Below the pieces are notes generated by a model, which saw only the letters and a program-made list of their open reading frames with translations, did no database searches and was not told where the DNA came from. This document shows, in pieces, positions 52,693-60,305 of a stretch of DNA of 64,000 bases; position 1 is the first letter of the stretch, and the number at the start of each line of letters is the position of its first letter. The stretch is from the NCBI RefSeq assembly GCF_904848665.1, contig NZ_CAJHCQ010000025.1, forward strand, positions 61,022-125,021, written 5' to 3'. Both the position numbers and the translations under genes were made by a program. The DNA is from Paraburkholderia hiiakae (GTDB taxonomy: Bacteria; Pseudomonadota; Gammaproteobacteria; Burkholderiales; Burkholderiaceae).

Positions 52693-54825
52693 ATGACTTC
52701 AATGGACCGCCGTGATTTCCTTCGCGCCGCCGCCGCGGGCGCGACGCTTAGCCTCGCTTCGCCCGCCATCCAGCGGGCGCTGGCCATTCCCGCCAACAAC
52801 GCAACCGGTACGATCGAAGACGTGCAGCATATCGTCGTCTTCATGCAGGAAAACCGCGCGTTCGACCACTATTTCGGCACGCTGCCCGGTGTGCGCGGCT
52901 TCTCGGACCGCATCACGATTCCCCTGCCCGACGGCGCCAATGTCTGGCAGCAGAGCGACGGCTCGCGTACGCTGCTGCCGTTCTACCTGGACAGCCGCAA
53001 GGGCAACGCGTTGCTCGCGGGTGGCGCGCACAACTGGGCCGACGCCCACGCGGCGTGGGACCATGGCCGCATGACGCACTGGCCCAAGTTCAAGGGCGAC
53101 GCCTCGATGGGCTATTTTCAGGCCTCCGACCTGCCGTTTCATTTCGCCCTGGCCAACGCCTTCACGATCTGCGACGCCTACTATTGCTCGCTGCACGGCG
53201 GCACCAACTCGAACCGGCTCTTTCTGTTCACCGGCACCAATGGCCCCACGGCCTCGCCTTATGCCGTGGTCGACAACAATGGCTGGGACAACATCGCCGC
53301 GCCGGCCACGGGCCTGAAATGGACCACGTATCCGGAACGCTTGCAGGCCGCAGGTGTCACGTGGAAGGTGTATGAGAATCAGCCCGACAACTACACGGAC
53401 AATCCGCTCGTGGGGTTTGCGAGCTATCGCAAGGTTCTCGAAGCAATCGAAGGCTCGCCCAACGTGCCGTGGACCCAGGCGCTCGACGCGCGCGAGCCCC
53501 TGTATAAGGGTGTCGGCAATACGATGCCCGATGGCGGCTTCCTGCGGGCGCTCAATGACGACATCGCGGCGAACCAGTTGCCTCAGGTGAGCTGGATCAT
53601 CGCACCGCCGGCCTATTCCGAACACCCCGCCGTTTCGACGCCGGGCCAGGGCGCCTACTACATCCAGAAGCTGCTCGAAGCGCTCACGCGCAACCCGGAC
53701 ATCTGGAGCAAGACCGTGCTCTTCGTGAACTACGACGAGAACGATTGCTTCTTCGATCACATGCCGCCGCCCTGCCCGCCCTCGCCCATCAAGGACGGCG
53801 AATACGCGGGCAAATCCACCGCCAGTACGCGCCACGAATACTTCACCATGCCGAACCCTCCCGGCGACGGCAAGCCGGTCAAGCCAGACGGCTTGCCGTT
53901 CGGGCCCGGGCCGCGCGTGCCGATGATCGTCGTCTCGCCGTGGAGCACGGGCGGCTATGTGAACTCCGAAGTCTTCGATCACACGTCGGTGCTGCGCTTC
54001 ATCGAAATGCGCTTCGGCGTGCGCGAGCCGAACATCAGCCCGTGGCGGCGTGCCGTATTCGGTGATCTCACCTCGGCATTCAACTTCAGCACACCGAACG
54101 AAAAGCCGGTACAGACGTTTTCCGCACCGACGAAAGCCGACGCCGACGCGTTGAACAAGCAACAGAATGCCCTCAAGCCCGTACCAGTGCCCCAGCCCGG
54201 CATGCAGACCATGCCGCAGCAGGCGCGCAAGGCGCGGCCGTCGCGCGCACTGCCGTACCGCCTCAACGTGGATGCGAGCGTCGACGGGCGTCATCACAAG
54301 GTTCAGCTGGAGTTTGGCAATGAAGGAAAGGCCGGCGCCGTATTTCACGTGTACGACCAGCTTCACCTCGACAAGTCGCCGCGCCGATACACCGTCGAGG
54401 CAGGCAAGACACTGCGCGACACGTGGACATCCCCGGCATCCGACGACGGCGCGTACCGCCTGTGGGTGCTTGGGCCAAACGGTTTTCATCGCGCATTCGA
54501 GGGCAACGCGCATACGGTCGCGCACGGGCCGAATCCTGAAGTGCGCGTGCGCTATGACGCCGCGAGCAATGCGCTCGAGCTTGGCATCGCGAATCGCGCA
54601 AGCGTGGCTTCGAACGTGACCGTCGCGGCCAATGCCTACCGCAGCGACGGGCCATGGACTTACGCGCTGCGCGCCGGCGAACAGGTTCAGTCGAACTGGG
54701 CGCTCGCGGATTCGGGCGGCTGGTACGACTTCACCATGAGCGCGGAGAACGGTGTGATACGGCGCTTCGCGGGCCGTGTGGAAACCGGCAAGGACAGCGT
54801 GAGCGATCCGGCGATGGGTGCGTGA
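52693..54825 (+). CDS. Tat-exported phosphocholine-specific phospholipase C (acid-phosphatase superfamily)
   Basis: A 710-residue secreted enzyme of the PlcN/PlcH family that hydrolyses phosphatidylcholine-type lipids. The Tat signal RRDFLR (residues 6-11) and hydrophobic stretch are followed by mature sequence near residue 33. The phosphoesterase core starts IVVFMQENRAFDHYFG with conserved Glu53, Asn54, Asp58 and His59. Later landmarks are NYDENDCFFDHMPPP and VPMIVVSPWSTGGYVNS. Two C-terminal DUF756 repeats occupy about 500-700. The ATG at 52693 lacks a good Shine-Dalgarno; ATG 52702 is possible. The gene ends in a 9-bp tandem repeat that repeats the stop codon. Confidence 0.92.
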   Translation: MTSMDRRDFLRAAAAGATLSLASPAIQRALAIPANNATGTIEDVQHIVVFMQENRAFDHYFGTLPGVRGFSDRITIPLPDGANVWQQSDGSRTLLPFYLDSRKGNALLAGGAHNWADAHAAWDHGRMTHWPKFKGDASMGYFQASDLPFHFALANAFTICDAYYCSLHGGTNSNRLFLFTGTNGPTASPYAVVDNNGWDNIAAPATGLKWTTYPERLQAAGVTWKVYENQPDNYTDNPLVGFASYRKVLEAIEGSPNVPWTQALDAREPLYKGVGNTMPDGGFLRALNDDIAANQLPQVSWIIAPPAYSEHPAVSTPGQGAYYIQKLLEALTRNPDIWSKTVLFVNYDENDCFFDHMPPPCPPSPIKDGEYAGKSTASTRHEYFTMPNPPGDGKPVKPDGLPFGPGPRVPMIVVSPWSTGGYVNSEVFDHTSVLRFIEMRFGVREPNISPWRRAVFGDLTSAFNFSTPNEKPVQTFSAPTKADADALNKQQNALKPVPVPQPGMQTMPQQARKARPSRALPYRLNVDASVDGRHHKVQLEFGNEGKAGAVFHVYDQLHLDKSPRRYTVEAGKTLRDTWTSPASDDGAYRLWVLGPNGFHRAFEGNAHTVAHGPNPEVRVRYDAASNALELGIANRASVASNVTVAANAYRSDGPWTYALRAGEQVQSNWALADSGGWYDFTMSAENGVIRRFAGRVETGKDSVSDPAMGA

Positions 54826-54852
54826 GGTGCGTGAGGTACCTGAGGCGCCTGA
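54817..54852 (+). repeat. Four 9-bp tandem repeats over the phospholipase stop codon
   Basis: GGTGCGTGA twice, then GGTACCTGA and GGCGCCTGA. The unit is a multiple of three and each copy ends in an in-frame TGA, so the phospholipase frame has four successive stops. A slippage origin is likely. Confidence 0.7.
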
Positions 54853-54978
54853 AAAAACAGCCAACGCCGCTGCGCAGTACACTGCCCCTTCCCTTCACGA
54901 TGGCCGCGCCCGGCGTTGCGCCCCGAACGTTCAACGCGCGTTCAGAAGCGTGGCCTGCCTCCCCTTCAAGGAGCCCGC

Positions 54979-55773
54979 ATGAAAATCGATCTGACTGGAA
55001 AACTCGCGCTCGTCACCGGTTCGGCTGCCGGCATCGGTCTTGCCGCGGCGAAGGGCCTCGCGCTTGCGGGCGCGGACGTGATCGTCAGCAGCCGTCACAC
55101 CGAGAGCGTGCGCGAGGCCGAGGCCGCGCTGCGCACCGCGGCGCCCGGCGCGCGGGTGCAAGGCTTCGTCGGCGATCTTTCCAACGCTCAGGGATGCGAT
55201 GCACTCGTGAAGGCGCATCCGCAGGTGGACATTCTCGTGAACAATCTCGGCGTGTTTCAGCAGCAGGACTTCTTCGAGATTCCCGATGCCGAATGGCTGC
55301 GTTTCTTCGAAACGAATGTAATGTCGGGCGTACGACTCTCGCGCGCGTATGCGAATGCGATGGTCAAGCGTGGCTGGGGGCGCATCGTGTTCATCTCATC
55401 GGAATCGGGGTTGAACATTCCCGCCGACATGATCCACTACGGCATGACGAAAACGGCGCAACTCGCCCTCGCACGCGGCCTCGCCAAGCGCCTCGCGGGG
55501 ACGGGCGTCACGGTCAATTCGGTGCTGCCGGGCCCGACGCTCTCAGAAGGGGTGGCGCAGATGCTCAAGGACGAAGTCGCCGCTTCGGGCAAAACCGTCG
55601 AGGAAGTCGCCGCGCAGTTCGTGCAGACGCATCGTGCATCTTCCATCATCCGCCGCGCGGCGAGCGTGGAGGAAGTGGCGAACATGATCGTCTACGCGTG
55701 CTCGAAAGAGGCATCCGCTACGACGGGCGCGGCGCTGCGCGTGGACGGCGGCGTGGTGGATACCATCGCGTGA
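54979..55773 (+). CDS. Short-chain dehydrogenase/reductase (SDR), FabG-like
   Basis: A 264-residue classical SDR. The cofactor motif TGSAAGIG is at about 14-21 and the NNLG motif at about 89-92. Catalytic Ser is in VFISSESG and the Tyr-Lys pair in HYGMTKTA. SSRH after strand 2 suggests NADP. The C-terminal lid (SEGVAQMLKDEVAASGKTVE) is long, as in a group annotated as 3-oxoacyl-ACP-reductase-like oxidoreductases. AGGAG lies 5 nt before ATG 54979. It stands alone after the phospholipase and ends before a strong terminator hairpin. The substrate is unknown. Confidence 0.9.
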   Translation: MKIDLTGKLALVTGSAAGIGLAAAKGLALAGADVIVSSRHTESVREAEAALRTAAPGARVQGFVGDLSNAQGCDALVKAHPQVDILVNNLGVFQQQDFFEIPDAEWLRFFETNVMSGVRLSRAYANAMVKRGWGRIVFISSESGLNIPADMIHYGMTKTAQLALARGLAKRLAGTGVTVNSVLPGPTLSEGVAQMLKDEVAASGKTVEEVAAQFVQTHRASSIIRRAASVEEVANMIVYACSKEASATTGAALRVDGGVVDTIA

Positions 55774-55833
55774 CGCCCCCGGCCGCAAGCGTGTGGATTT
55801 GATTCGCTATACGAATCAGAGCCTTGAACACAA

Positions 55834-55863
55834 AAGTGCAGCCCGCGCGGGCGGGCTGCACTT
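55834..55863. terminator. Strong hairpin terminator between SDR and DUF1328 genes
   Basis: AAGTGCAGCCCG and CGGGCTGCACTT form a perfect 12-bp stem with a 6-nt loop. It lies 60 bp after the SDR stop and 27 bp beyond the convergent DUF1328 stop. Flanking A/T is short, but the stem is very stable, so it probably serves both genes. Confidence 0.65.
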
Positions 55864-55890
55864 CGACAACAAAGAGGCGTGGCTCGCTGA

Positions 55891-56055
55891 TCAACCCCTT
55901 CTCACGACGCCAAGCAGCAACGTGACGAGGAAAACCACGAGGAAAATGAAGAACAGGATCTTGGCGATCGATGCCGCACCCGCCGCGATGCCGCCAAAAC
56001 CGAACACGGCCGCGATGATCGCGATGATAAAGAAAATGACAGCGTATTGAAGCAT
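55891..56055 (-). CDS. DUF1328 (YtjA-type) small membrane protein
   Basis: A 54-residue protein of two hydrophobic helices joined by a Gly/Ala-rich turn: MLQYAVIFFIIAIIAAVFGF, then GGIAAGAASIAKILF, then an FLVVFLVTLLLG helix and a basic end. This is the complete DUF1328/UPF0391 family pattern. It is an inner-membrane protein of unknown role, often highly expressed under stress or in stationary phase. AGGAGG lies about 6 nt before the ATG (56053-56055). It is convergent with the SDR gene. Confidence 0.9.
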   Translation of the reverse strand: MLQYAVIFFIIAIIAAVFGFGGIAAGAASIAKILFFIFLVVFLVTLLLGVVRRG

Positions 56056-56197
56056 GACGTCCTCCTGCACCCGGTGCGATCCGGCTCAAGGTTGGTCGCC
56101 GCGCCCCGGCGCCGCGTGCGGTCGCCCGATGCCCGGCATCTGGTTGAGCGGGACGGATCTACGCGCCCGCCCCTGCAGGATCATGTGAGCAAGCGCG

Positions 56198-56215
56198 GTG
56201 CCTGAGGTCAGGCAC
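56198..56215. terminator. Hairpin upstream of DUF1328 / after esterase
   Basis: GTGCCTGA and TCAGGCAC form a perfect 8-bp stem with a 2-nt centre, flanked by further GCGC and GAGC/GCTC pairing. It lies 57 bp after the esterase stop and 143 bp before the DUF1328 start on the same strand. It has no U-tract. It may be a terminator for the esterase or an operator for DUF1328. Confidence 0.35.
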
Positions 56216-56272
56216 GCGCTCCCAGGAATCGTGTAACGCAAGGATGTTGGCAAACGCGCGCGCCGCGATGCG

Positions 56273-57118
56273 TTACGCCACTTGCGGATGCCAGCCGGCG
56301 CGCTGGAACCCCGTGGCGAAGAAGAGCACCTGATAGCGGATCGAGTTCGACCAGTAGGACCACGTATGGCCACCGGGGCGTTCCGCGTAATCGTGAGGCA
56401 CACCCAGTTCGACGAGCTTTTCGTGCAGCGTGCGGTTCGACTGCACAAAGAAGTCGCTCACGCCGCAGTCGATGGTGAGCGCGATATGCGCATGCTCGAA
56501 GTCCTGCGCGCTATCCACGATCGCATTGCTGTTCCAGAACGACGCGTGCCGCGCGGGATCGCCGAATACGTGAGCGATGCCGGGCTCGTCCTCGCAATTG
56601 CGCGGATCGACTGCGCCGCTAATGCTGCCGGCCGCACCGAACGTCTCCTGCCGGTCCAGCGCAATGCGCAGCGCGCCGAAACCGCCCATGCTCAAGCCCG
56701 TGATCGCGCGCGCTTCGCGCGAGGCGATCGTGCGGAAATGCGTGTCGATATACGACACGACCTCGCTGCCCACATAGGTTTCATAACGACTGTTCCGATC
56801 GAACGGGCTGTCGATATACCAGCTCTCGTGACCACCGTCCGGCATCACCAGCACCACGTGGTAACGGTCGGCGAGCTTGCCGATGTGGGTGTTCGAGGTC
56901 CAGTCGGCATAACTGCCGCCCGATCCATGTAGCACGTAGATCACCGGAAAACGCGCGGCATGGTTGCCGCGCGCGTAGTCGTCGGGCAAGACGACGGTCG
57001 CGTCGAACGAGCGCTGCATCGCGGCGCTGGGGATCGAGACGATACGCGTCTGGTATGCCCAGACGGGAGCACTGAGAAGCAGCGCCAGAACGAACCAGCA
57101 CGCGCGGACAATAGCCAT
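56273..57118 (-). CDS. Secreted esterase of the esterase D / mycolyltransferase-like family
   Basis: A 281-residue alpha/beta hydrolase. A Sec signal peptide covers about 1-22 (ACWFVLALLLSAPVWAYQ). The oxyanion region is YVLHGSGGSYADW, the nucleophile Ser143 lies in ITGLSMGGFGAL, and the catalytic His in RPGGHTWSYWSNS near the C-terminus. The family includes S-formylglutathione hydrolase-like FrmB and antigen-85 proteins. Export makes a periplasmic or extracellular carboxylesterase more likely than formaldehyde detoxification. The start at 57118 begins the signal peptide; an in-frame ATG at 57181 is less likely. It stands alone. Confidence 0.88.
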   Translation of the reverse strand: MAIVRACWFVLALLLSAPVWAYQTRIVSIPSAAMQRSFDATVVLPDDYARGNHAARFPVIYVLHGSGGSYADWTSNTHIGKLADRYHVVLVMPDGGHESWYIDSPFDRNSRYETYVGSEVVSYIDTHFRTIASREARAITGLSMGGFGALRIALDRQETFGAAGSISGAVDPRNCEDEPGIAHVFGDPARHASFWNSNAIVDSAQDFEHAHIALTIDCGVSDFFVQSNRTLHEKLVELGVPHDYAERPGGHTWSYWSNSIRYQVLFFATGFQRAGWHPQVA

Positions 57119-57326
57119 GAGTCGCTCTTGTGTTGACTGCCACGAAAGACAACTGCTTTCACGAACTCTAACAAGGGCCACTTACAGCCAAATTTCAGCG
57201 TGCCATACGATTTGTTGCGAATTGTTGGCAAACGTGGGGGAGCCCACATGATGGGAGATGAAACGCCGCGCGGGTCATTTCCGAGGGAGCCCTCTATCTC
57301 ACAGAGTCGACGGCGCAGGCCAACGC

Positions 57327-57665
57327 TCAATCGCCGTTGCGCCGCCTGCGTCGCAGCCGTCCCTCCGGCTCCCCCTCATGCAATAAACCCCTTTGACGCG
57401 CCGTGAGCGGATCGGTCAAACACGGCTCCGCGTCGAGTTCCTGCTCGAAACGCTCCCACATGCCAGCAGGCGTATTCGCCGTGCCGACGCGCTTGCCGAT
57501 CGTGAGCCGAATCTGGTTCGCCCGGCTGATGGTGGAGCGCAGCCGGTGGATTTCCCATAGCAACCGCAATACGACGGGCAAGGGATTCCGATCGTAGATT
57601 TCAGCCAACTCCGCTGCCGTGAGCGGAGGGAAGTGACGATGATCCCGTCCCATTTTCCGCCCCAA
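57327..57665 (-). CDS. Unknown protein with LexA-box promoter
   Basis: A 112-residue basic cytoplasmic protein, largely helical (LTAAELAEIYDRNPLPVVLR, LLWEIHRLRSTISRANQIRL), ending in an Arg-rich tail. I do not recognise a characterised family. Its start lies only 4 bp from a near-perfect LexA box that it shares with the divergent SRAP gene. If ATG 57663-57665 is right the message is almost leaderless; an ATG at 57651-57653 is an alternative. The SOS box suggests a DNA-damage-induced role. The helix ending in NQIRL could be a DNA-contacting segment, but that is a guess. Confidence 0.6.
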   Translation of the reverse strand: MGRKMGRDHRHFPPLTAAELAEIYDRNPLPVVLRLLWEIHRLRSTISRANQIRLTIGKRVGTANTPAGMWERFEQELDAEPCLTDPLTARQRGLLHEGEPEGRLRRRRRNGD

Positions 57666-57669
57666 AACA

Positions 57670-57685
57670 CTGTATATTTATACAG
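57670..57685. promoter_or_regulatory. LexA (SOS) box
   Basis: CTGTATATTTATACAG matches the proteobacterial SOS box CTGT-N8-ACAG exactly, with an all-A/T centre. It lies between divergent genes, 4 bp before the unknown 112-residue gene and 48 bp before the SRAP gene, so LexA should repress both until DNA damage. Confidence 0.85.
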
Positions 57686-57733
57686 CCTATCACATGTCAG
57701 AATGATTCTGAAGGACGGGACGGAGAGACGACC

Positions 57734-58081
57734 ATGTGCACGAACTACGCCGCCGCACGCCGTGACTACCTATTCAGGCATTACGGCGTCCTGCCGCCGG
57801 ACGACCCTTGGCGCGACGAGATTTACAAGGACTATGCCGCGCCGGTGATCCGCCGGGCGAACGAAGTGCCCGATGCACGCGAAGCCCTGCTCGCGACGTT
57901 CGGCATGGTGCCGCGCAAGCACATTCCGCCCGGCGTGAAAGTGTTCGACACGATGAATGCGCGTGCCGAATCGGTGGGTGAGAGGCGCAGTTTCAGTGGC
58001 GCGTGGAAAAAGCTGCAACTCTGTTTGATAACGTGGTACCGGTTAGATGTAGAGGCATGGACACCGCAGAAAAGCGCCTAG
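57734..58081 (+). pseudogene. SRAP (YedK/HMCES-type abasic-site shield) gene, 3' truncated
   Basis: The first 100 or so residues match the SOS-response-associated peptidase family: Cys2 (the residue that cross-links to abasic sites) in MCTNYAAARRDYLF, then NARAESVGERRSFSGAWKKL with the conserved NARAE Glu. After QLCLI the sequence stops resembling the family and ends at 115 residues (TWYRLDVEAWTPQKSA). The active-site His and about 100 C-terminal residues are lost. GGAGAG lies 6 nt before the ATG and a LexA box 48 bp upstream, so the promoter looks intact. The fragment should not protect abasic sites. The break lies near 58030. Confidence 0.75.
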
Positions 58082-58126
58082 TAGCACGCTACTCCTGAAC
58101 CACGAGCAATGTCCATGGTGTGACGC

Positions 58127-58675
58127 TCACGACTGCCATTTGGCTCGCCATATGTCCATGGGTCGAAACATGCGAGACCAGTCGCCCACAACGGCTGCTA
58201 GCACATGCAAGCGTCGCAAAACCTGACTCAACGCGTCGCATGAATAGCTGATCGCCCCGCTGGCCGTAGTGCGCTGCGTCAGCTTGTACGGGTCTCCATC
58301 TGTCCGTCGAAAGATCGGTCCATCAGGGTCCAAGCCGCGATAGGCCGCTGTCCTCGTGGTAACGCCGTGTCGCGCGGTGACTCGATACGCGAGATAGGAA
58401 TCGACAGCCGTAACTACCTTCGCATTCACCCAGAAGACAGGGCGCTCTTTCGAGTTGTGCGCGATCGTTGCTCGCACAACGCTCTTCTCACGAACAGCCC
58501 CCGATTCGAGAGCGAAGTCGCGGACAGTCAGAGAGGCGAGCTCGGTGAGCATCATCCCGGTCCCGTACAGGACGTAAAGGAGAGCGACATCGCGCAGTGG
58601 CGATTCTCCGGTTACAGCAGCGACTTTCAACATATGCCGCAGTTGCCGCTCTTCGATCACAGGAGCCTTTGCCAT
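58127..58675 (-). pseudogene. Tyrosine-recombinase (integrase) fragment, 3' truncated
   Basis: A 182-residue frame resembling the catalytic domain of small Burkholderia integrases (VALLYVLYGTGMMLTELASL, then DALSQVLRRLHVLAAV). Where active recombinases have the first catalytic Arg (TGLRxSEL in XerD) this protein has Met (TGMMLTEL). After VLAAV the family resemblance stops, and the HxxR box and nucleophile Tyr are missing, so it is not a working recombinase. Its broken 3' end faces the broken 3' end of the SRAP gene about 100 bp away. The start at 58675 has no good ribosome-binding site. Confidence 0.65.
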
Positions 58676-58803
58676 ACGTGAACCATTGTGTTTAGAGACC
58701 GTTCAAATCGTATGCAGCGGAATGCTCTCGCGCAAGGGCGCGCACAACCCCGTCTCCGCTCCCAACCCCGGAAAGTTGGCTCACGTCTGCGATTCGGCGA
58801 CCA

Positions 58804-59292
58804 CTACTGCTTCCTGAGACACGCCGCGACCGTGTGGCCCCGGAAGTCGCTGGACTTCGTCGCCGGGTTCCAGGTGCAGGTGTAGATGCGCGGGTCGCGG
58901 GGGGAATTCTTCGGGTCGTCCGTGATGCCGGCGTTCTGCAGCAGCGCACTACCCGGGCCAGCCCAGCACATGCCCCCAACCAGGACTTCGTGTGGCATGC
59001 AGTGGGCGGAGCCTTCCTCCCCGTCGTTGCGCAGCTCGACCATCATGCCGTCCGGCAGGGCCGACAGGCGCGCCTCGTCAACGGCCTGCTGCGCGGCGAG
59101 CGTAGCGAGCCGCCGCTCGACCTGCGCCTGCTGCGCCTTCAGCTGCGCCTGCCCCTGCGCAAGCGCATCAAAACAGGCCCGCATCTCGGTGGTGGACCTG
59201 ATGTCGGCGGCCTTCGCCGGACACTCGGCCACGGCGGCCGGCGCACTGGCCAGCAGAAGCAGCACCACGGCCGGATGACGGATTACGGACAT
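58804..59292 (-). CDS. Secreted coiled-coil protein, unknown
   Basis: A 162-residue protein with a clear Sec signal peptide (about 1-22, HPAVVLLLLASAPAAVAEC). A coiled coil (about 45-80: LAQGQAQLKAQQAQVERRLA) is followed by a Cys-containing C-terminal domain (Cys in SAHCMPHEVLVGGMCWAG, YTCTWNP and VAACLRKQ), likely disulfide-bonded in the periplasm or outside. I do not recognise a family. The start ATG 59290-59292 lies within the last codons of the upstream small membrane gene, with GAGGAG 11 nt upstream. Coiled coil plus small globular tip could mean a trimeric or tail-fibre-like protein; that is inference. Confidence 0.6.
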   Translation of the reverse strand: MSVIRHPAVVLLLLASAPAAVAECPAKAADIRSTTEMRACFDALAQGQAQLKAQQAQVERRLATLAAQQAVDEARLSALPDGMMVELRNDGEEGSAHCMPHEVLVGGMCWAGPGSALLQNAGITDDPKNSPRDPRIYTCTWNPATKSSDFRGHTVAACLRKQ

Positions 59293-59477
59293 TTCCGGAA
59301 AAACTCCTCGATGTCGAGCACCCCGGCACAGTCGGTCGTCGCCCAGCGCTCCAGCCACGCCGTCACAGGGGGAAACTGCACGAGGGCAGTCACGATCGCC
59401 ACAATCACGGCGGCGACAGCCACGATGAATCCCCATTCAGCGAGACCAAGCGACCTGCCATGTGACGGCTCATTCAT
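59283..59477 (-). CDS. Small single-helix membrane protein, unknown
   Basis: A 64-residue protein with one strong transmembrane helix (WGFIVAVAAVIVAIVTALV, about 15-33) and a C-terminal segment with two Cys (TTDCAGVLDIEEFFRKC). GGAG lies 8 nt before ATG 59475-59477. It overlaps the following secreted-protein gene by 10 bp, so the two are translationally coupled. The pairing of a small inner-membrane protein with a secreted coiled-coil protein recalls phage spanin or toxin-inhibitor arrangements, but no sequence feature proves either. Confidence 0.55.
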   Translation of the reverse strand: MNEPSHGRSLGLAEWGFIVAVAAVIVAIVTALVQFPPVTAWLERWATTDCAGVLDIEEFFRKCP

Positions 59478-59702
59478 CAGCTGCGCTCCCACTAGCCCGG
59501 GCGGGCCCGAAACGGCGGCGGGGCCGCCCGTGGCCCGCGCCGATGTGCAAACACCATAGGCCAGGCAGCTTACGCGCGCCTTCTGACGTGTGGCGCAGCG
59601 CACAGAGGGGACAGCTCCGTGAAAGCCGGCTGCCCTAGCCTGATCCGGCAGGCCTGTCGCGGCGCGTGCCGGACGCGGCCCACCCAGCCACGGAGAAACG
59701 TC

Positions 59703-60017
59703 ATGACCCTTCACGCCGCCGCCATCAAGTGCTCGCTGAGCCAGGAAGCCAGGGCCGAACGTCTGGAGCTCAGGAGCGATAACTCGTGGCACCGGCTGAC
59801 CGACCACTGGCTGCCAGACAAAGAGGGGAAATGGAGCCAGCAGTCCAACAGTGGCGTCCTGGTCACGGGTGACGATCACCGCAAGCTCCTGTTCCTCACC
59901 GGCTTTCAGTTCGCCGGAGCCTTCGACGGCTATCACGGCCGGCTGCTGGGAGAGTTCAACGGCGACGCCGGAACGTGGAGTGTCGTGACCACCACCCAGA
60001 CTCCATCCGGGGATTGA
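59703..60017 (+). CDS. Unknown protein (104 residues)
   Basis: A soluble protein without signal peptide or membrane segment, starting MTLHAAAIKCSLSQEARAER. Alternating hydrophobic residues in the middle (SGVLVTGDDHRKLLFLTGFQF) and several Gly suggest a small beta-rich fold. I recognise no family. GGAG lies 7 nt before ATG 59703 and codon use is normal. A stem-loop follows about 50 bp after the stop. It stands upstream of the two helical proteins, in the same direction. Confidence 0.5.
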   Translation: MTLHAAAIKCSLSQEARAERLELRSDNSWHRLTDHWLPDKEGKWSQQSNSGVLVTGDDHRKLLFLTGFQFAGAFDGYHGRLLGEFNGDAGTWSVVTTTQTPSGD

Positions 60018-60066
60018 GCTCGCGTGGTCGGGGTTGCTGGTAGCGCGCCGGGGAGAGGGGAGTTTT

Positions 60067-60089
60067 CCGGGGCGCCGGCAATGCCCCGG
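60067..60089 (+). terminator. Stem-loop after the 104-residue gene
   Basis: CCGGGGC and GCCCCGG form a perfect 7-bp GC stem around a 9-nt loop, 50 bp after the stop. TTTT precedes it, not follows, so the intrinsic terminator match is incomplete. Confidence 0.35.
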
Positions 60090-60305
60090 AACGTTGTGCA
60101 TGCAGGCTCCGCCCGCACCCGACTCGTCGCGCGCGGTCCGCATGTGCGATACCGCACAGAAGCGCCCCGGAATCCACCCTGATACTTTCACGTGCCCTAC
60201 GCTTGCCATACAGGAACATCGCTCCTGCTGGCCCGGGCAGTGGCCCCCGTCACTTGCCCCCGGACTCGCCCGGCAGGAAAACCCTTTTGAACAGGAGGTC
60301 CGGAC

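Noticed and set aside
52699..54882. 727-codon open frame antisense to the phospholipase
   Set aside because: It mirrors the phospholipase frame almost exactly and has no recognisable domain; the Tat signal and catalytic motifs lie on the plus strand.
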